NCBI GenBank assembly: GCA_949128115.1
Contig: OX421963.1
Coordinates: forward strand, 41,585,979 to 41,649,978
Source of the DNA: Anaspis maculata
Taxonomy: Eukaryota; Arthropoda; Insecta; Coleoptera; Scraptiidae
DNA: 64,000 nt
Direction: 5' to 3'
Below, in pieces: positions 35,030-47,370 of this stretch. The notes under the pieces are model-generated. The model was not told the origin of the DNA and searched no databases. It saw only the letters and a program-made list of their open reading frames with translations. The first letter of the stretch is position 1. Each line of letters starts with the position of its first letter. Both the position numbers and the translations under genes were made by a program.

Positions 35030-35800
35030 CTCCATTCAGAGAATACTGCAGTCATCTCACAAGCGGTATTATTGTTGACAAGGTGGCATATTTTTTTCTG
35101 GATAACGATGTTGTCATCAAGTCGAACGGTTTAAGCACCGAGACGCAATCCTCTATTGCTAACCATTCGTCTCCGTCGAGGCATCTGAGGAGCGCTGGGC
35201 AACCTCAATATCAGCAGTGATTGGAGCTTTGATTTCGATCAATCGTTGAATCATTGAATACTCAGAATTCCAGCGTGTTTCTACATCTTGCTTCACTTTT
35301 AACTGGGGTATGTTCATTTGCTGTTGCATATTGAATAGTTTTTCAACAGCAAGGGCACTATGTTTGAAATGCCCTACTATTTTCCTGCACTTTTGTAAGA
35401 TAGTACGTACTAAGCTCATCATTCTGCCTTAGACCATTTTTTACTGACAAATTACAAAAGTGTATGAGCAGCACATGGATAGTGATGGTTGTGTAAATGA
35501 TCGTTTATAGCCGATTTTACGTTTGTTTGCAGCACTGTCCGAAACAGCCGTAGTGATTTTTCGATCAATGTCCCAGTTATTAAAAATATCCTCCAGATCC
35601 GGTGTTATCTGTGCTCTAGTTTGACTCCCTTCAACTGGACTAGTTTGCCGGGCGCTGGAATGTAATATCACTTTTTTTTCTTCCATAAAATGGATACCTA
35701 GTAACTGTAACGTGATGATTCGTGCTGTTTGATGTCCACAAGTCTGTTGTAACACCAACGTGATCGACAAGTGATAACTTCTCACTCAGTTTATTGTGAA
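35030..35800 (-). pseudogene. hAT (ZBED-type) transposase pseudogene
   Basis: Minus-strand pieces in two or more frames line up with the middle of a hAT transposase. They are a LSLVDHVGVTTDLWTS-like strand (with frame changes), DLEDIFNNWDIDRKITTAVS followed by DSAANK, KCRKIVGHFKHSALAVEKL, LKVKQDVETRWNSEYSMIQR, and after another shift EWLAIEDCVSVLKPFDLMTT and KKYATLSTIIPLV. The RWNS(T/E)Y block and 'TDNAANI'-like block are diagnostic of the superfamily. Both the BED-finger start and the C-terminal dimerisation region are missing. It is not functional. Confidence 0.75.
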
Positions 35801-35868
35801 GGCTAGGAATCGAGTACGAATAACTCTAGTATGTATTGGAATATTCGGATATTCGGATATGAATTATT

Positions 35869-35975
35869 ACATAACGTAGAGTTGAGTTGTCCCTTCCACG
35901 GAATGAAACAAGTTTTGTGAATAAAACGAGTTAAATAACTCATGTGGAGAGGACAACTCAATTCTACGTTATGTA
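35869..35975. mobile_element. Short MITE with 26-bp inverted ends
   Basis: TACATAACGTAGAGTTGAGT on the left is matched by ACTCAATTCTACGTTATGTA on the right, with one mismatch, around a 50-bp centre. No clear target duplication. Confidence 0.55.
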
Positions 35976-35999
35976 TCACAACTCCACTATGAGAATGGC

Positions 36000-37246
36000 G
36001 GAAAACCCATTTGGAAAGTTGAATTATTACAGTTGAACATTATTCAAATATCCTCCAGTAATGGAGAAAAACTTTCTTCTATGGACCCTGACTCGCCCCG
36101 AAGTCCTTTATCTCCCATGAGCCTATGTAAAGGTCACTCATGAATCACCCTGTATAGTGAAAGTTTCATAGTCTAAAGTTGTCCAGGGACTTGGGAAATG
36201 AGGAAGGACGGGATTGTGTCAAAATTTCCAGTAGCTCCACCACTGGGCAACTTATCCAGAAATTGAAATTCTCCGTTCTAGGTGCTTGTCACAGAGGGGC
36301 TTGAGGGCAAAATTTTCAGCGAAACCGGTTCAAAATTGTGGAAGTTGTACCTCCACCAAAATCGCTTTTTTAAATTTGAAGAGTTGTATCTCCATTGTGG
36401 ATCACTTTAGAGGGAGTTTTTTCATGACATCCTGAACTTTTTGTTATTCTATATCGATCCTCCGAGTAACAGAACTTAAATTTGATCATTTGAGGGCTGG
36501 CCCCCATTCTGAGTGCACGGGGTAACCGCATCACTTTGACTTTTGGGCGTTCCGCCACCGAAAAAGTCTTATTATGTGGACCTCAACTGATTGGAATTAA
36601 AAAAAACCCCTTGCGACTTCTTAAAAAATACAGAATAGTAGATAACATATAGACGATAATAAATTCTTTGTCGTAAATTCCTTGACGTTTAAGGCCGACC
36701 CTGTAATATACAAAGGACATTTTGTTATGGATTCTAAGCGACAATTTTTCACATGGAGTCAATCTTTTCCTTACTCGATACTCTATACTTGAACGTTATT
36801 CCAATCATAACACTGCGCACTGGTGCAAAACACGTTATTCAACAAATTACGCCCGAGGGCTGTTATTTTCCAGAAGGCCCGCTTCAAGAGGTCTACTAAC
36901 CATGGTTTTCAGATTTAAGATGTGAGCTGATTTTGAAGCTAATTGGGCTGTGCGAAACTTACCTATTCTGATTTGAAATATTAACTGTTTCATCGCATAG
37001 TCAATTTATTAGTAGACATTTTTTTTTGAAAACTCAACCGAAACTTTTTTACCACTAAAAAAATTGAAAAAAAATAATACACCTTTTCGGGGGAAACGGC
37101 CGAAATTTAGAGGCATAGTAGATCATTTACAGTTATTTGAAAATATGAATTTACAAAAAATCTTACCACCAATATTGAAGATCTTAATTTTTTTTTGATG
37201 GTTCAATTGCGTCATATAATTTTATTTGCGGAATGTGCACCATCGT
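36000..37246. other. Intergenic DNA with decayed repeat
   Basis: Contains a 'GAATCACCCTGTATA' block near 36145, a motif shared by many repeat termini in this window, but no complete element or gene. Confidence 0.35.
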
Positions 37247-37249
37247 TTA

Positions 37250-39459
37250 TAGTCCGGATGCTAGTTGCATAAAATGGAATGAACCTTGCATTTTTTGATG
37301 AGAAGATGCTACTTGGTGGAAATGTTCTTTGCATAATACTCTTCCGATCCAGAAAGGTAGCCGTCAGCGCCATCCATGCCGGCGGCGTATACAGGGTGAA
37401 ACAGAAAAAAAAAGTTGGAAAATTATATTTGAATAACCGAAGCATGTGGAGACCTGTAATTTACCACATACATCAACTGTTTTACGCTCATGAAGTCACA
37501 GCAAACCGTTCTTGATTACCTTGAACCATCTTTGAAATGTAGGGGAAAACAGAAAAACAAAACAAAAACAATCTTTTTTCCATGAATAAGTGATTCTTAG
37601 AGATATTGACAGAATACTTGGTATTTCTACAAAAAGAATTGTTAGAAATGATATGAGCTGGGTAGCCATTTCCTAAGCCAACTATTTCCAGAAATACGAT
37701 TGTCAACTTTTTTTTCTCTTGAGCACCATCTTGAATCTGCCCTGTGAGGCATCGTTTAAAAAGTGATTGGTTATCATAATAATGGTGATATGTAATCATT
37801 GCATCGTGAAAACAACCTCCTCATCATAATTTAGTGACCTCTTTGGCGGGAAAGAATTGCCACTCACGTATTTTCTGGCTCTTCAAAGCTTCAGTGCCCA
37901 TGATGGCATTTGCAACATCTGGAATGGTAAAATATGTTACGCATCATGAACCTTGATGTACTTTGAGGTAGCCTGCCAAGTTTTGCAATCATCAATTGAA
38001 AGGTTTGTTCTTAAAAGCTGTTTGAACAAAATTTGTTTAATTTTTTTATGGAAAATGCAAAATATTAGATCGTTCACCCTTATTCGATCCCTCGTTGAGG
38101 AAAGCCTGGAACCGAAAGTCTCCAAAATTTTTATGCTAATGGTTCACTGAGAACTGCTCTTCAATGTGTAGTTGTCAAAATCTGCATAGTTGCGTTCAGA
38201 TTCCAGACAGAGAGCGACAAAGGAATTCATGCCGTGAAAAAAGACACAACTTTCAATGCAACGGAGAAATCCCGGAAATGTCCCTTTTAGATAGGCTTCC
38301 CGCAATACACAGGTTCTGTAAGACTCTCAAGCGTGAGTGAGAGGCTTGAAACATTACTAACTTAAGGCTCTAACAGTGCACCAAATTGCACATGTATGTT
38401 ATAAAAAGCAAGGTCTCCAGGCAGCTTTCAGTCCAGCTCTGGACTAGTTTTTTCTCGACTGTAATTTACGTCTGTTTTTACTGCATGAACTTCTTTGTCG
38501 CTCTCAGTCTAGAATCTGAATGCAACTGTGCAATTTTGGACAACTGAACATTGAAGAGCACTTCCCATTGAACAATTATCATAAAAAAAATCGGAGACTT
38601 TCGGTTTCAGGCTATCCTCAGTGAGGGATCAAGTAAGGGTGAGAGACCCAATATTTTGTATTTTTTTCATAAAAAAAACGACACAAATATTGTGCAAACA
38701 GCTTTTAAGAACAAACCTCTTGATAGATGATGGTGAAATTTGGTAGGCTACCTCAAAGTACATCAAGGTTCATAATGCGTAACATATTTCATCATTCCAG
38801 ATGTTGCAAATGCCATCATGGGCACTAAAGCTTTGAAGAGCCAAAAATACGTGAATGACAATTCTTTCCCGCCGAAGAGGTCACTAAATTATAATGAGGA
38901 AGTTGTTTTTGCGATGCAATAATTTCATGGTACCATTATTATAATAACCAATCACTTTTTCAACGATGCCTCACAGGGCAGATTCAAGATGGTGCTCAAG
39001 AGAAAAAAAAAGTTGACAATCGTATTTCTGGAAATAGTTGGCTTAGGAATTGGCTACCCAGCTCATATCATTTCTAACATTATTTTTTGTAGAAATACCA
39101 AGTATTGTGTCAATATCTCGAAGAATTATTTATCTATGGCAAAAAAGAGTGTTCTTGTTTTTTTTCTGGTTTTCCCCTACATTTCAAAGACGGTTCAAGG
39201 TAATCAAGAACAGTTTGCTGTGACTTCATAAGCATACAATAGTTAATGTATGTGGTGAGTTACACGTCTCCACATGTTTCGGTTAATTGAATATAATTTT
39301 TCAACTTTTTTTTTCTGTATCACCCTGTATACGCCGCTGGCATGGATGGCGCTGATGGCTACCTTTCTGGATCGGAAGAGTACGATGCAAAGGACATTTC
39401 CACCGAGTGGCATCTTCTCATCAAAAAATGCAAGGTACTTTCAACTAGCATCCGGACTA
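37250..39459. mobile_element. 2.2-kb palindromic foldback element
   Basis: Begins TAGTCCGGATGCTAGTTG and ends with its reverse complement, with TTA on both sides (37247-37249 and 39460-39462). Each arm is about 1 kb (37250-38280 and 38440-39459); the centre of about 150 bp is unique. Landmarks matched in both arms are CATCCATGCCGGCGGCGTAT, AAGTTGACAATCGTATTTC (complement on the left), GATGGCATTTGCAACATCT and AAAGTCTCC. No transposase. A 3-bp TTA duplication would fit PIF/Harbinger-type insertion. Confidence 0.8.
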
Positions 39460-40254
39460 TTATGTTGTTTCAGAATATTGTAATGACTTTTGTAAAAAAA
39501 AATTATACAGGATGATTTTTCCCACAAAAATTTAAGGGACACAATTTTTCAATCCGGCCCTGGAGTTTTTGGATTGGTCTATGATGCAATGTGTCAAGGG
39601 TCGTTGCTAGAAAATACTTGACAAATCATTCGATTCCACCCATCCGTTCCAAAGATACGGTTCATGAAAGTTTCGATCAAAATACCTAAATCACCCTGTA
39701 CCTTTAAAACGGAAGAGTTCAGAAAAATCCCAAAGCCAGTTGCTGATCCATCTCAGAAAAAATGGATCCACTCTTGTCTACAGTACTGTCGGTGTAGTCA
39801 TGAATCACCCTGTATGTATATTTTTCATATTTCATATTTTTCATTTGTTTTTTGATTTACACCCTGCATTCCCCATAAAACTCTAGTTTATGTACGCATT
39901 GTCTATAAATGATTTACAATGACATTGTAATGCCTGCCTATTTGCCTTCTACCTAATTGATTTTTTTGATACCTATTAACTTTAGTGTTTTCCACAAAGT
40001 ATGCACCAAAATAATGAGAAATCTTTATTTATCTTGCTATAAATTATATTAAAATTTAGATTTATGATTTTAGGTAGGTTCGACTCATAAAACTGTCGGC
40101 TTTAGAAGAAATATAACAATCTCTACTTATTTACTATGTAGCTCAAGGTACTTAGTCATGAGTGTAGTGTGTAGGAAGACTAGGAGGTATTGGATGTGAT
40201 ATCAACTTAATTCGGGGTGGCGACTGCGACTCGAAGATAATACTGCTGTATTGA

Positions 40255-40458
40255 CGGCCCCGTAGCACAGGTGGTCGTGCAGCAGCCTGTGGTATGGTTG
40301 GTCCTAGGTTCGATTCCTAGTCATGTCTGGGTGTTTTGTGCTGTCCACAATTTGCGTTTATTAAGGTTTTTCAATTGAACAAAAATTAAATAAAACGCAA
40401 ATAACTCCTATGGCGTTGAAGAAGCCGAAAAGGAGGAAAAACAAACTTAAAAAACTCA
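40255..40458 (+). mobile_element. tRNA-derived SINE with 21-bp target duplication
   Basis: A-box-like GTAGCACAGGTGG at 40262 and B box GGTTCGATTCC at about 40308-40318 give a Pol III head. The body CTGGGTGTTTTGTGCTGTCC is shared with the SINE at 7513-7670. The flanks AAGATAATACTGCTGTATTG (40234-40253) and AAGATAATACTGCTGTGTTG (40459-40478) differ at one base, so boundaries are firm. Confidence 0.8.
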
Positions 40459-40473
40459 AAGATAATACTGCTG

Positions 40474-40797
40474 TGTTGAGGACGGAGTTGAATTGGTAAA
40501 AAAAGCGTTGCGGAATCAATTCCTGTGGGCTTATTTCTTGACAGAATCTCACCATTTAGGTCTCTTTCGAAAGCTACAAAAATGTACTTAATTTTGAGCC
40601 TATTGGCATTTCCAAAATCCAAAAATCAAAAAAATTATTTTTCGATTTTGGAAATGCCAATGGGCTCAAACCAAAGTACATCCTTATAGCTTCCGAAATA
40701 GACCTAAATGGTGAGATTCTGTCAAGGAATAAACCCACAAGGATTAATTCCGCAACGCTTATTTTACCAATTTAACTCCGTCCTTAATTCAAAGGGG
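40474..40797. mobile_element. Foldback MITE
   Basis: Arms at about 40474-40625 and 40640-40797 are inverted copies with a tiny loop. Matched blocks are GGACGGAGTT / AACTCCGTCC, AATGGTGAGATTCTGTCAAG (right) against its complement (left), and ATTTCCAAAATC / GATTTTGGAAAT at the centre. The SINE at 40255-40458 inserted at its left edge. Confidence 0.7.
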
Positions 40798-41151
40798 CGT
40801 ATCTGATAAAATTAAGAAAGGGAGAAAATGGACTTTTCACGTTTTTGGTCACGCCATCAAATCAGTGCTAGAAACATGAATTCCCAGTTCATAGAGTTCA
40901 TTTTAATAATGATGATTACTTATTACTGTCAAGAACTTCAATTCTGTTACTTGCGTGCAAATACGACTTTTGATAGATACGGCCTTTTCGACTAACGTAT
41001 GTCAATACGATTGACAGATACGTCCGTTTGAACTATTTATTATCTAGCATACTCACTTAATTTCAATCTCACTAAATGAATGATCATTCAGACGACCATC
41101 ATTCTTTCTAGGGATTACTAACAAAACGAAAATTCAAGTTATATGCAGCAC

Positions 41152-41157
41152 TTTATT
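41152..41157 (-). promoter_or_regulatory. Polyadenylation signal on the minus strand
   Basis: AATAAA on the minus strand, 139 bp after the stop codon of the fragment at 41296-41560. Confidence 0.45.
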
Positions 41158-41295
41158 CACATTTTACCTTATGTTCAAATGCAAAAATTGAACAATGAAC
41201 CAGCGATAATACTGAAAAGAAAAATCAATAACTAAACAATATTGAATGGACATTTCTGAGAATAAGAACTCATGCTGGCATGCATGACATTAACG

Positions 41296-41560
41296 TTAGT
41301 CACTGTCACTTACGACGGGCGCATCTTCTTCTGTTGTTGGTAAGTTCTCCCAAAACAGCAATCGGTTAGGAGGGAAAATCGGCCCGAGTCTTGAGATGAT
41401 AGTTTGTTTTCTTACAGTAGTAATTACCCTCGGAGTCCCTCTACATTTTAGTATAGTGATTCCGGTTTTGAAACTCTTGTGATTGAAAAAGTTCAAGGAA
41501 ATGAACGGACCTTCAAAAGACTGCGTATGAAATGGTTCTTTCACCTCTTTTGAAATCTAC
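41296..41560 (-). pseudogene. 3' fragment of a second DUF7869-like transposase gene
   Basis: Minus-strand frame of about 82 residues ending RKQTIISRLGPIFPPNRLLF, WENLPTTEEDAPVVSDSD and stop. The end resembles the end of the 810-residue protein (EEKKRDLISLLPYIPPVFHD ... ESDSD) and other members I know of with an IPPNRR.FW.NLP-type tail. It is followed by a polyadenylation signal. An AG at its 5' edge could be a splice acceptor, so it may be a last exon, but I found no upstream exon; it is more likely a stranded fragment. Confidence 0.45.
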
Positions 41561-41859
41561 TTGTACCTACCATAGAACCACTCAAAGAGAGACGAAATTT
41601 TGAGGTGGACCACTTCATCTGTTGATGTGTTCAATAAAATTCAGATGGCAACGGCTGACGGATGTGTTTATTAAAATTCAGATGGCAACGGCTCGGCTGA
41701 CGGAAATGTTGTTTTCGAGGTTGATTTGATGTAAATGTAAATGTGGTGATTCTGTCTGATGGAAGTAGGTAGGTATCAGTTTTCAACTTTGTTCCCATGT
41801 TGTTCTTCGCCTCGCCTTGCTAGGAACCGCCTCCCTGAGCCCACTCCTCGGGTTGTCAT

Positions 41860-42382
41860 TGTTTATTGTATTATTATGTATTTCGCATTCGGGTTTGTTT
41901 GTAATTGAGACGATCGTTTTAAAACACACACTGGTTATCACTGCGTACTACGATAAATACAACGTTAACAATCACTTGCGCTTGGGTATCGCTCGTTACT
42001 ACTCGCTCACTACGCTGTGAATGCAATACTGCTTTGTGGGCGATTCATGGTGCTTATTTATACCTTCACTGAGTGTTTTCGAAGTTTCCACCGGTCCTCC
42101 AGCAAATTCCACAGTGACCCGCCAAACAGTTTCTAGGTGACTCCGAAAAATCTTACACCTTTTGCATGATTCCCGCGTGTTCCGGAACGACGACACCTCC
42201 GCCAAATGGACAGATGTGTCCTATTCGGCTGTTGAAGTCGCCACGTAAACTTCATTCGCCAACCCATCGCGTTTATTCTGGAAATGTCCAGAGCTTCGCA
42301 CTTGTACATTGCGACTTGATAGGATCCGTCTAGAAATATCAGATGTGTGCTCTTGAATGCACGAGAATCGCCGCTCGTAACA
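41860..42382 (-). mobile_element. Solo LTR, copy 3
   Basis: Minus-strand copy, 523 bp, same length as copy 1. The plus-strand left end is diverged (TGTTTATTGTATTATTATGT) and the right end is CGCCGCTCGTAACA. Flanks TCAT (41856-41859) and GCAT (42383-42386) are an imperfect 4-bp duplication. This is the most diverged of the three copies and therefore probably the oldest. Confidence 0.7.
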
Positions 42383-42389
42383 GCATCTT

Positions 42390-45300
42390 CATCCTAAATA
42401 CTGGTAACTTTGGACTCTTTTCAAGTATTTCGATAGTAAGTATAGTTTTATATTATTTATTGCCACCAAGTGTGAATTCCGAGAAAAGAGAGAAAGCCAG
42501 TAACCACGCCGGCTGTTCTTTATCACCGTACGTATATCGCGAGACCACTAACTTCTTCAAAATAAGCTGAATGCTCATGGGCCAAAGGTGTCTGAATGTG
42601 AAATTCCAGGAATCGTAAGTATTCAGAGTGGAGCCCGCGAGCTAAAATGATTGCGGGGAGTAGCGGGAGAATTCCTGATGTCATTTTGTGCAGATAGCCC
42701 GATGGTTTATGACCAGTACGATGAAAGAGATTTTCCCATTACTGAATATCTCCAACGCACAATTTAACCTCGGGACGGTTTCATCTCGCTTGCGCGCATC
42801 GTCGAATTGCATTAAGAAAAGTGTCTAGATCTGCTGCGGTACCAGTCATCGGGGGCATTCCTTTTCCTGCATCATTTAAAAAAAATTGCGACATGACAAT
42901 TTCAGACTATCAAGTGACACTTTACGCTGACGATACGTCCACGGCTGTCACCTGTCAAGTCAGATGATGCCGCCGACTCACCCCGAAAATAGGTATAGGC
43001 AATTTACATTTAAAAAACACCACCTGGTGTAAAGCTCGGTACTTGATCGTAGAGGAATTTTTTGAGAGGAACACAGACTCCGACGTCTAGTAGCCTAGGT
43101 GGGCACTAGTTGATACCTGCAATACCCACATTCACATTATTGACATGAAAATTTGACTAGTAGAAATAATATGGAAAGGGGTTTGCATTTGTGTCTCTTA
43201 TTTTATGTTATGGTTAGCGTATTTAGCAGGCTGGTGGTAGATCTAGCTCCAGAGGTGCGCAGTTGAAAGACTGCGCCCCCAGCAATGCACTACATTGCGG
43301 TAAAAAAAACTTCCTCTACGAAACGGCCATTTTCCCCAATAAGGTCAATCCCCTAATAGTCCGTACGTTAGTGGGAAATACTTGCACTTTTATACCAAGC
43401 ATTGTCACTTCTTATACCTGTTGCTAAGACCACCCTGGACCTATCTGGATTGTGGACATTGGCGCAAATCGTGCAGACACTTTTACTTCACTTACAGGGT
43501 GAAGTAGAAGAAAATTATTGAAAAATTGTTGAATCTTGAACCATATCCGATGGACGTATGTAAGTCAAGATATTGATGACAGATTCCATGCTTATGAAGG
43601 TGCTACAAACAGTTTCGGAATATCTTGAGGCGGTTTTCAAATACGCTCGAAGAAGTGAAATTTCTTAAAAATATTTTGTTTTTGGAGATGTCGTGCTGCA
43701 ACTTGATAAATACTTCCACTCATTTTTCGCCCTTGAATTGTCCTTTGTGGAATCGTTGGAAAACAACAGCTACGACTTTATTGGGCACACACGATCGTTT
43801 CGAATCTGTCCACCAAATTTTTGATAGTACATCGCTTACAGGGTGCAACATCGAAAACTTTTATCCAAAACGTATACACCCTGTATTTTAACATGGGAAT
43901 CGATTCCGTCTTCCATCCTGATTACAAATATATATCACATTTGGTGGGTTTGTCAAAAAAACGCCTGTGAAACAATTGATCAATTTTGGTCCTTTTTGGG
44001 AATTTCAAACTTGCCATAGAGACCGGAAGCCCCCAAAAATTTTGTCTTATCACCAGATTTGCGATTAAGGGGATGTTCCCACACAAAATCCAGTTGGTTT
44101 CATACATCATCCTTATGACGTAAATTTTTGTCAATTTTTTTGAAAATTGACAAGCTCATACCAGACTAAAGCCCCCGGTCTGACATGTAAGACAAAGCAA
44201 TTTAAACAACCTTATCAACGCACATTAGACCTACAGGGTTAAAATCATGTACCTAATGACGTAAGTTTTGAGGCACCAGCTCCCTGTCCAACAGGTTCAG
44301 TAGCAGGATATTTTTCATTAAAATAATTGCAGACTTCTACATGGGTACATATTTTGTCTCCACAACCCCTAATAATTGAAACCTCAATTCTTTCTGATTT
44401 CGATTAATGCCGAATCATTTTGAATTTGGTTATCAACAGTAGATAGCAGTCAACAAACCTCATTCGAATCAAATTCAGATACGTCTGCCTATTTGCACTA
44501 TTTGCATAATTCACTCTAGGCAAGTAGGCATATTAGGCGACACAATTAGAACACGCGCTTGCGCAGCACCGAAAAAATCCAGAGGGTCTGACTGAGACGA
44601 CTTTTTATGAGCTTCAGCTTCAGCATCGATACTAGTATCTATAATTCTTGCAGTAAAATCTTGTTTATTTGGCTAAGACTCAATTTCAAAATTTCACCTG
44701 TTTTCGATATCAAAAAATTAATATCTCCAGATAAAGTGGCATGCATGGTATACATGCAACTTCAATCAAATCGTTTTGAATAGAACGCCGCGCCGTGCCT
44801 TTCAGTCAGAGTTTACGTGTGATTTTGAGTTGTGTAGCTCTAAGTATCTATTCCTGCATGGTAGGTGATTGAAACAATTGCTATGACCGCGTGTTCTGTA
44901 CATACTACTAAATCTATAATATGACTAGCTTTCATAATATGTGAATTAAATTGAATTCCGGTCATGAGGTGCATCTTTTCTCCAGTTGGGTTCTCGCACC
45001 ATTTTTCAACTGCCAAAACAAGATGTCCTCGCAAAAGTAACTTTCCAGGAGCGCACCCAGCTTTCAGAATTTAACTAATGGAAAAATGACGATTTCGCCG
45101 CTTGTAGCCAAATAATTAGCAAAGCTCGGCTTTCACAGTTACATTTCCTAATTTATCATCGTTGAAATTTGAGTTTGGAGACTCTAATTGATTCTGCCAT
45201 TGTTATTTAATTATCAGTATCATCACTTATTGCAAGTAAGTGAAACCACTGCAATATGTAGTGGTGACAATATCTGATGACAATATAGCCAAGCTGAGGT

Positions 45301-45455
45301 TTATTTTTTTTTTATAGAAAAAGTAAGTGACTCTTCTTTATTCCACATTAGGCACAGCTCAGTTGGACCTTTGGGTATAATCATACTGTGTAATAAAATG
45401 TTTTAGATCATATTTTGGAATAAAACTTTGACCTTTTTTTTTTTTTTAGATGTGC
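42390..45455. other. Intergenic DNA, nothing recognised
   Basis: Only short ORFs. 'ACAGGGTG' repeat-end motifs occur near 43496, 43841 and 43867, suggesting decayed elements, but no boundaries could be set. Confidence 0.35.
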
Positions 45456-45460
45456 AATGT

Positions 45461-45494
45461 GCATGTCGGCAATATGGGTATATTGCCGACATGC
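45461..45494. other. Perfect short hairpin
   Basis: GCATGTCGGCAATAT is followed by a 4-base loop and its exact reverse complement, a 15-bp stem. It lies 3' of a 16-base T run. It could be a terminator-like or cruciform element; it is too short for a typical pre-miRNA. Confidence 0.5.
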
Positions 45495-46099
45495 TGTTGG
45501 CAATTTGGTCATACGTGAAGAATGCCTTATAAAGTGTATTTTATTTGTGTCTGTGAGGTCAAGATACCAAAACAATATCAAATGATATATATTTTCCCAA
45601 AAGAATTAGAATAGAACTGAAGAAGAATTTTAAAAACCACTAATAACTGAACAAAACTACTTGGCAAAACTCTTTGAGGGAAAAAAAAACTAAATTCATC
45701 AAAACGCAGTTTTTTGTGGACATATTCTCCGCATCCATTGCACAACCTCATGTCTGAGTCCGATCCTCGCGGCACAAACACACTGTCTTGAACACGAGGA
45801 CTCACGCTGTAATTTTAATGAATAAATAATGAATAAGTTTATTGTTTCTTCGGTACATACAAAATACCATAAACAAGAAAATTAAGCCATATTCACAGTT
45901 CAAGCCAGTTCAACAGTGGGAGCAAGATCGCTCTTTGGTACTTTGATGGGCTCATTAACGTTCACTGCTTTCATTATTTTGTTGAAAAGAATTTTGTTTC
46001 GAAAAATTTCCCATTGAATTTTACTGATTTTGTCACTGTAGTTGATAACTTGGGAAATACTTGGTACTCTTTATTCAGGTTTCGAACAGCTAATTTTTT

Positions 46100-46235
46100 A
46101 TTGATTCTGATTCGGCGTGGCTCCACCTTTTATCTGAAAGAGAAGAGGGGCTCATTCTGAGTATGTGTACCGAATGTCATGCTTTCATCACCATTTGCAA
46201 GATTAATCTCGATTTTAGCTCCTAGCGCCCGCACT
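46100..46235 (+). repeat. Partial copy of the 56-kb palindrome family
   Basis: Shares GGGCTCATTCTGAGTATGTG, CATGCTTTCATCACCATTTG and CTAGCGCCCGCAC with the outer ends of the element at 55990-57415. It defines how far that family extends outwards. Confidence 0.65.
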
Positions 46236-47324
46236 AGAACCATATAGGCCAGTCAAATAAGGGAAGCTGGAGGGAAAAAACTGTTGGAGTTTTGGAAATT
46301 AGACAGTAATGTCCGGTGAGGTGTACTGTTAAACATACTAAAAGTCCCCAACTCTACCTATTGAGCTCGAGCCGCCATCTTGGAAAAATGGTCCTTCGAT
46401 CCAGTTTTCTGCTTATATTCCGCTAATTGCTTATATTCCGCTAATCATCAGAGATAGTTAATTTAGATAGGATAGATAGGATTGGAATTATCCAGATAGG
46501 AAGTCTAACATTGAAGATATAAATTTTTGTGTTGAATGTTGCAGATTTGCGAAACTCAGGCATAGCACAAGCACAAAAAGTATAATGTCCAGGGGGCTTT
46601 ACTTCACTCAGGAACTGATATTTTACATCGTTCCCATGTTCAGGGGCTCAAGCTTGCAAATAAAACATGTTCCAAATCTAAAATTCTGATAAAATTCTGA
46701 CGAAATTCAACGTACGAGAAACAGGCAGTGACAACCACTCAAAAAGGGGCCCCCTGGTTGGTCCCACACCAAACTTTCGGGTTGTGTTGAGAGTAAAATT
46801 GTCCTGGACGACAATCCTGCTCAATGTCAACATCCATTCATCAAAAGTGACTGAATCTCGCGTGCCAACAAGGCAAATCTGTAACATTAAACATGAAATT
46901 TATATTTTCGATGTTAAGACTTCCAATCTGGGGAATTCTAAAACCGTTTCGAGATAATACACCTCCCTTCATGATTTTTGTATTGGAATACATAAAAAAA
47001 CAAGTTTCATGACAATCGTTCCACTAATAAGAAATTTCAATATGGCAGCCAACCTGCCTATTTGGTCCTTGAGGACCTAAGCTATCCACCGGATAAAGTT
47101 CAATCTTCAAGGGCTGTAGCTTTATTTCCCGAGGAGAAGTTCAACTTCATCGAAGTGCACAGGAGATCTCTGTTTTTTGAGAATAATGATAACGATGTAT
47201 GGATAACAAAAATAGTGCCCATTGGCCACCCTTGGGGACATCAGCTATTAATCGGAAAAAAGTTCCAAGACTCTTGTTTCAATTCTCGAGAAGGAGTACA
47301 GCGTCTTAATTTCTGCACGGACTC

Positions 47325-47370
47325 GGACAGACAGACAGACAGACAGCCAGACAGACAGACAAACCGGCCA
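47325..47370 (+). repeat. GACA microsatellite
   Basis: (GACA)n with two interruptions. It is preceded by a GGACTCGGACA start, the same arrangement as tetranucleotide tails in other repeats here. Confidence 0.8.

Noticed and set aside
40258..40330. tRNA gene
   Set aside because: A and B boxes are present, but it is followed by a SINE body and bracketed by a 21-bp duplication, so it is a retroposed SINE head.
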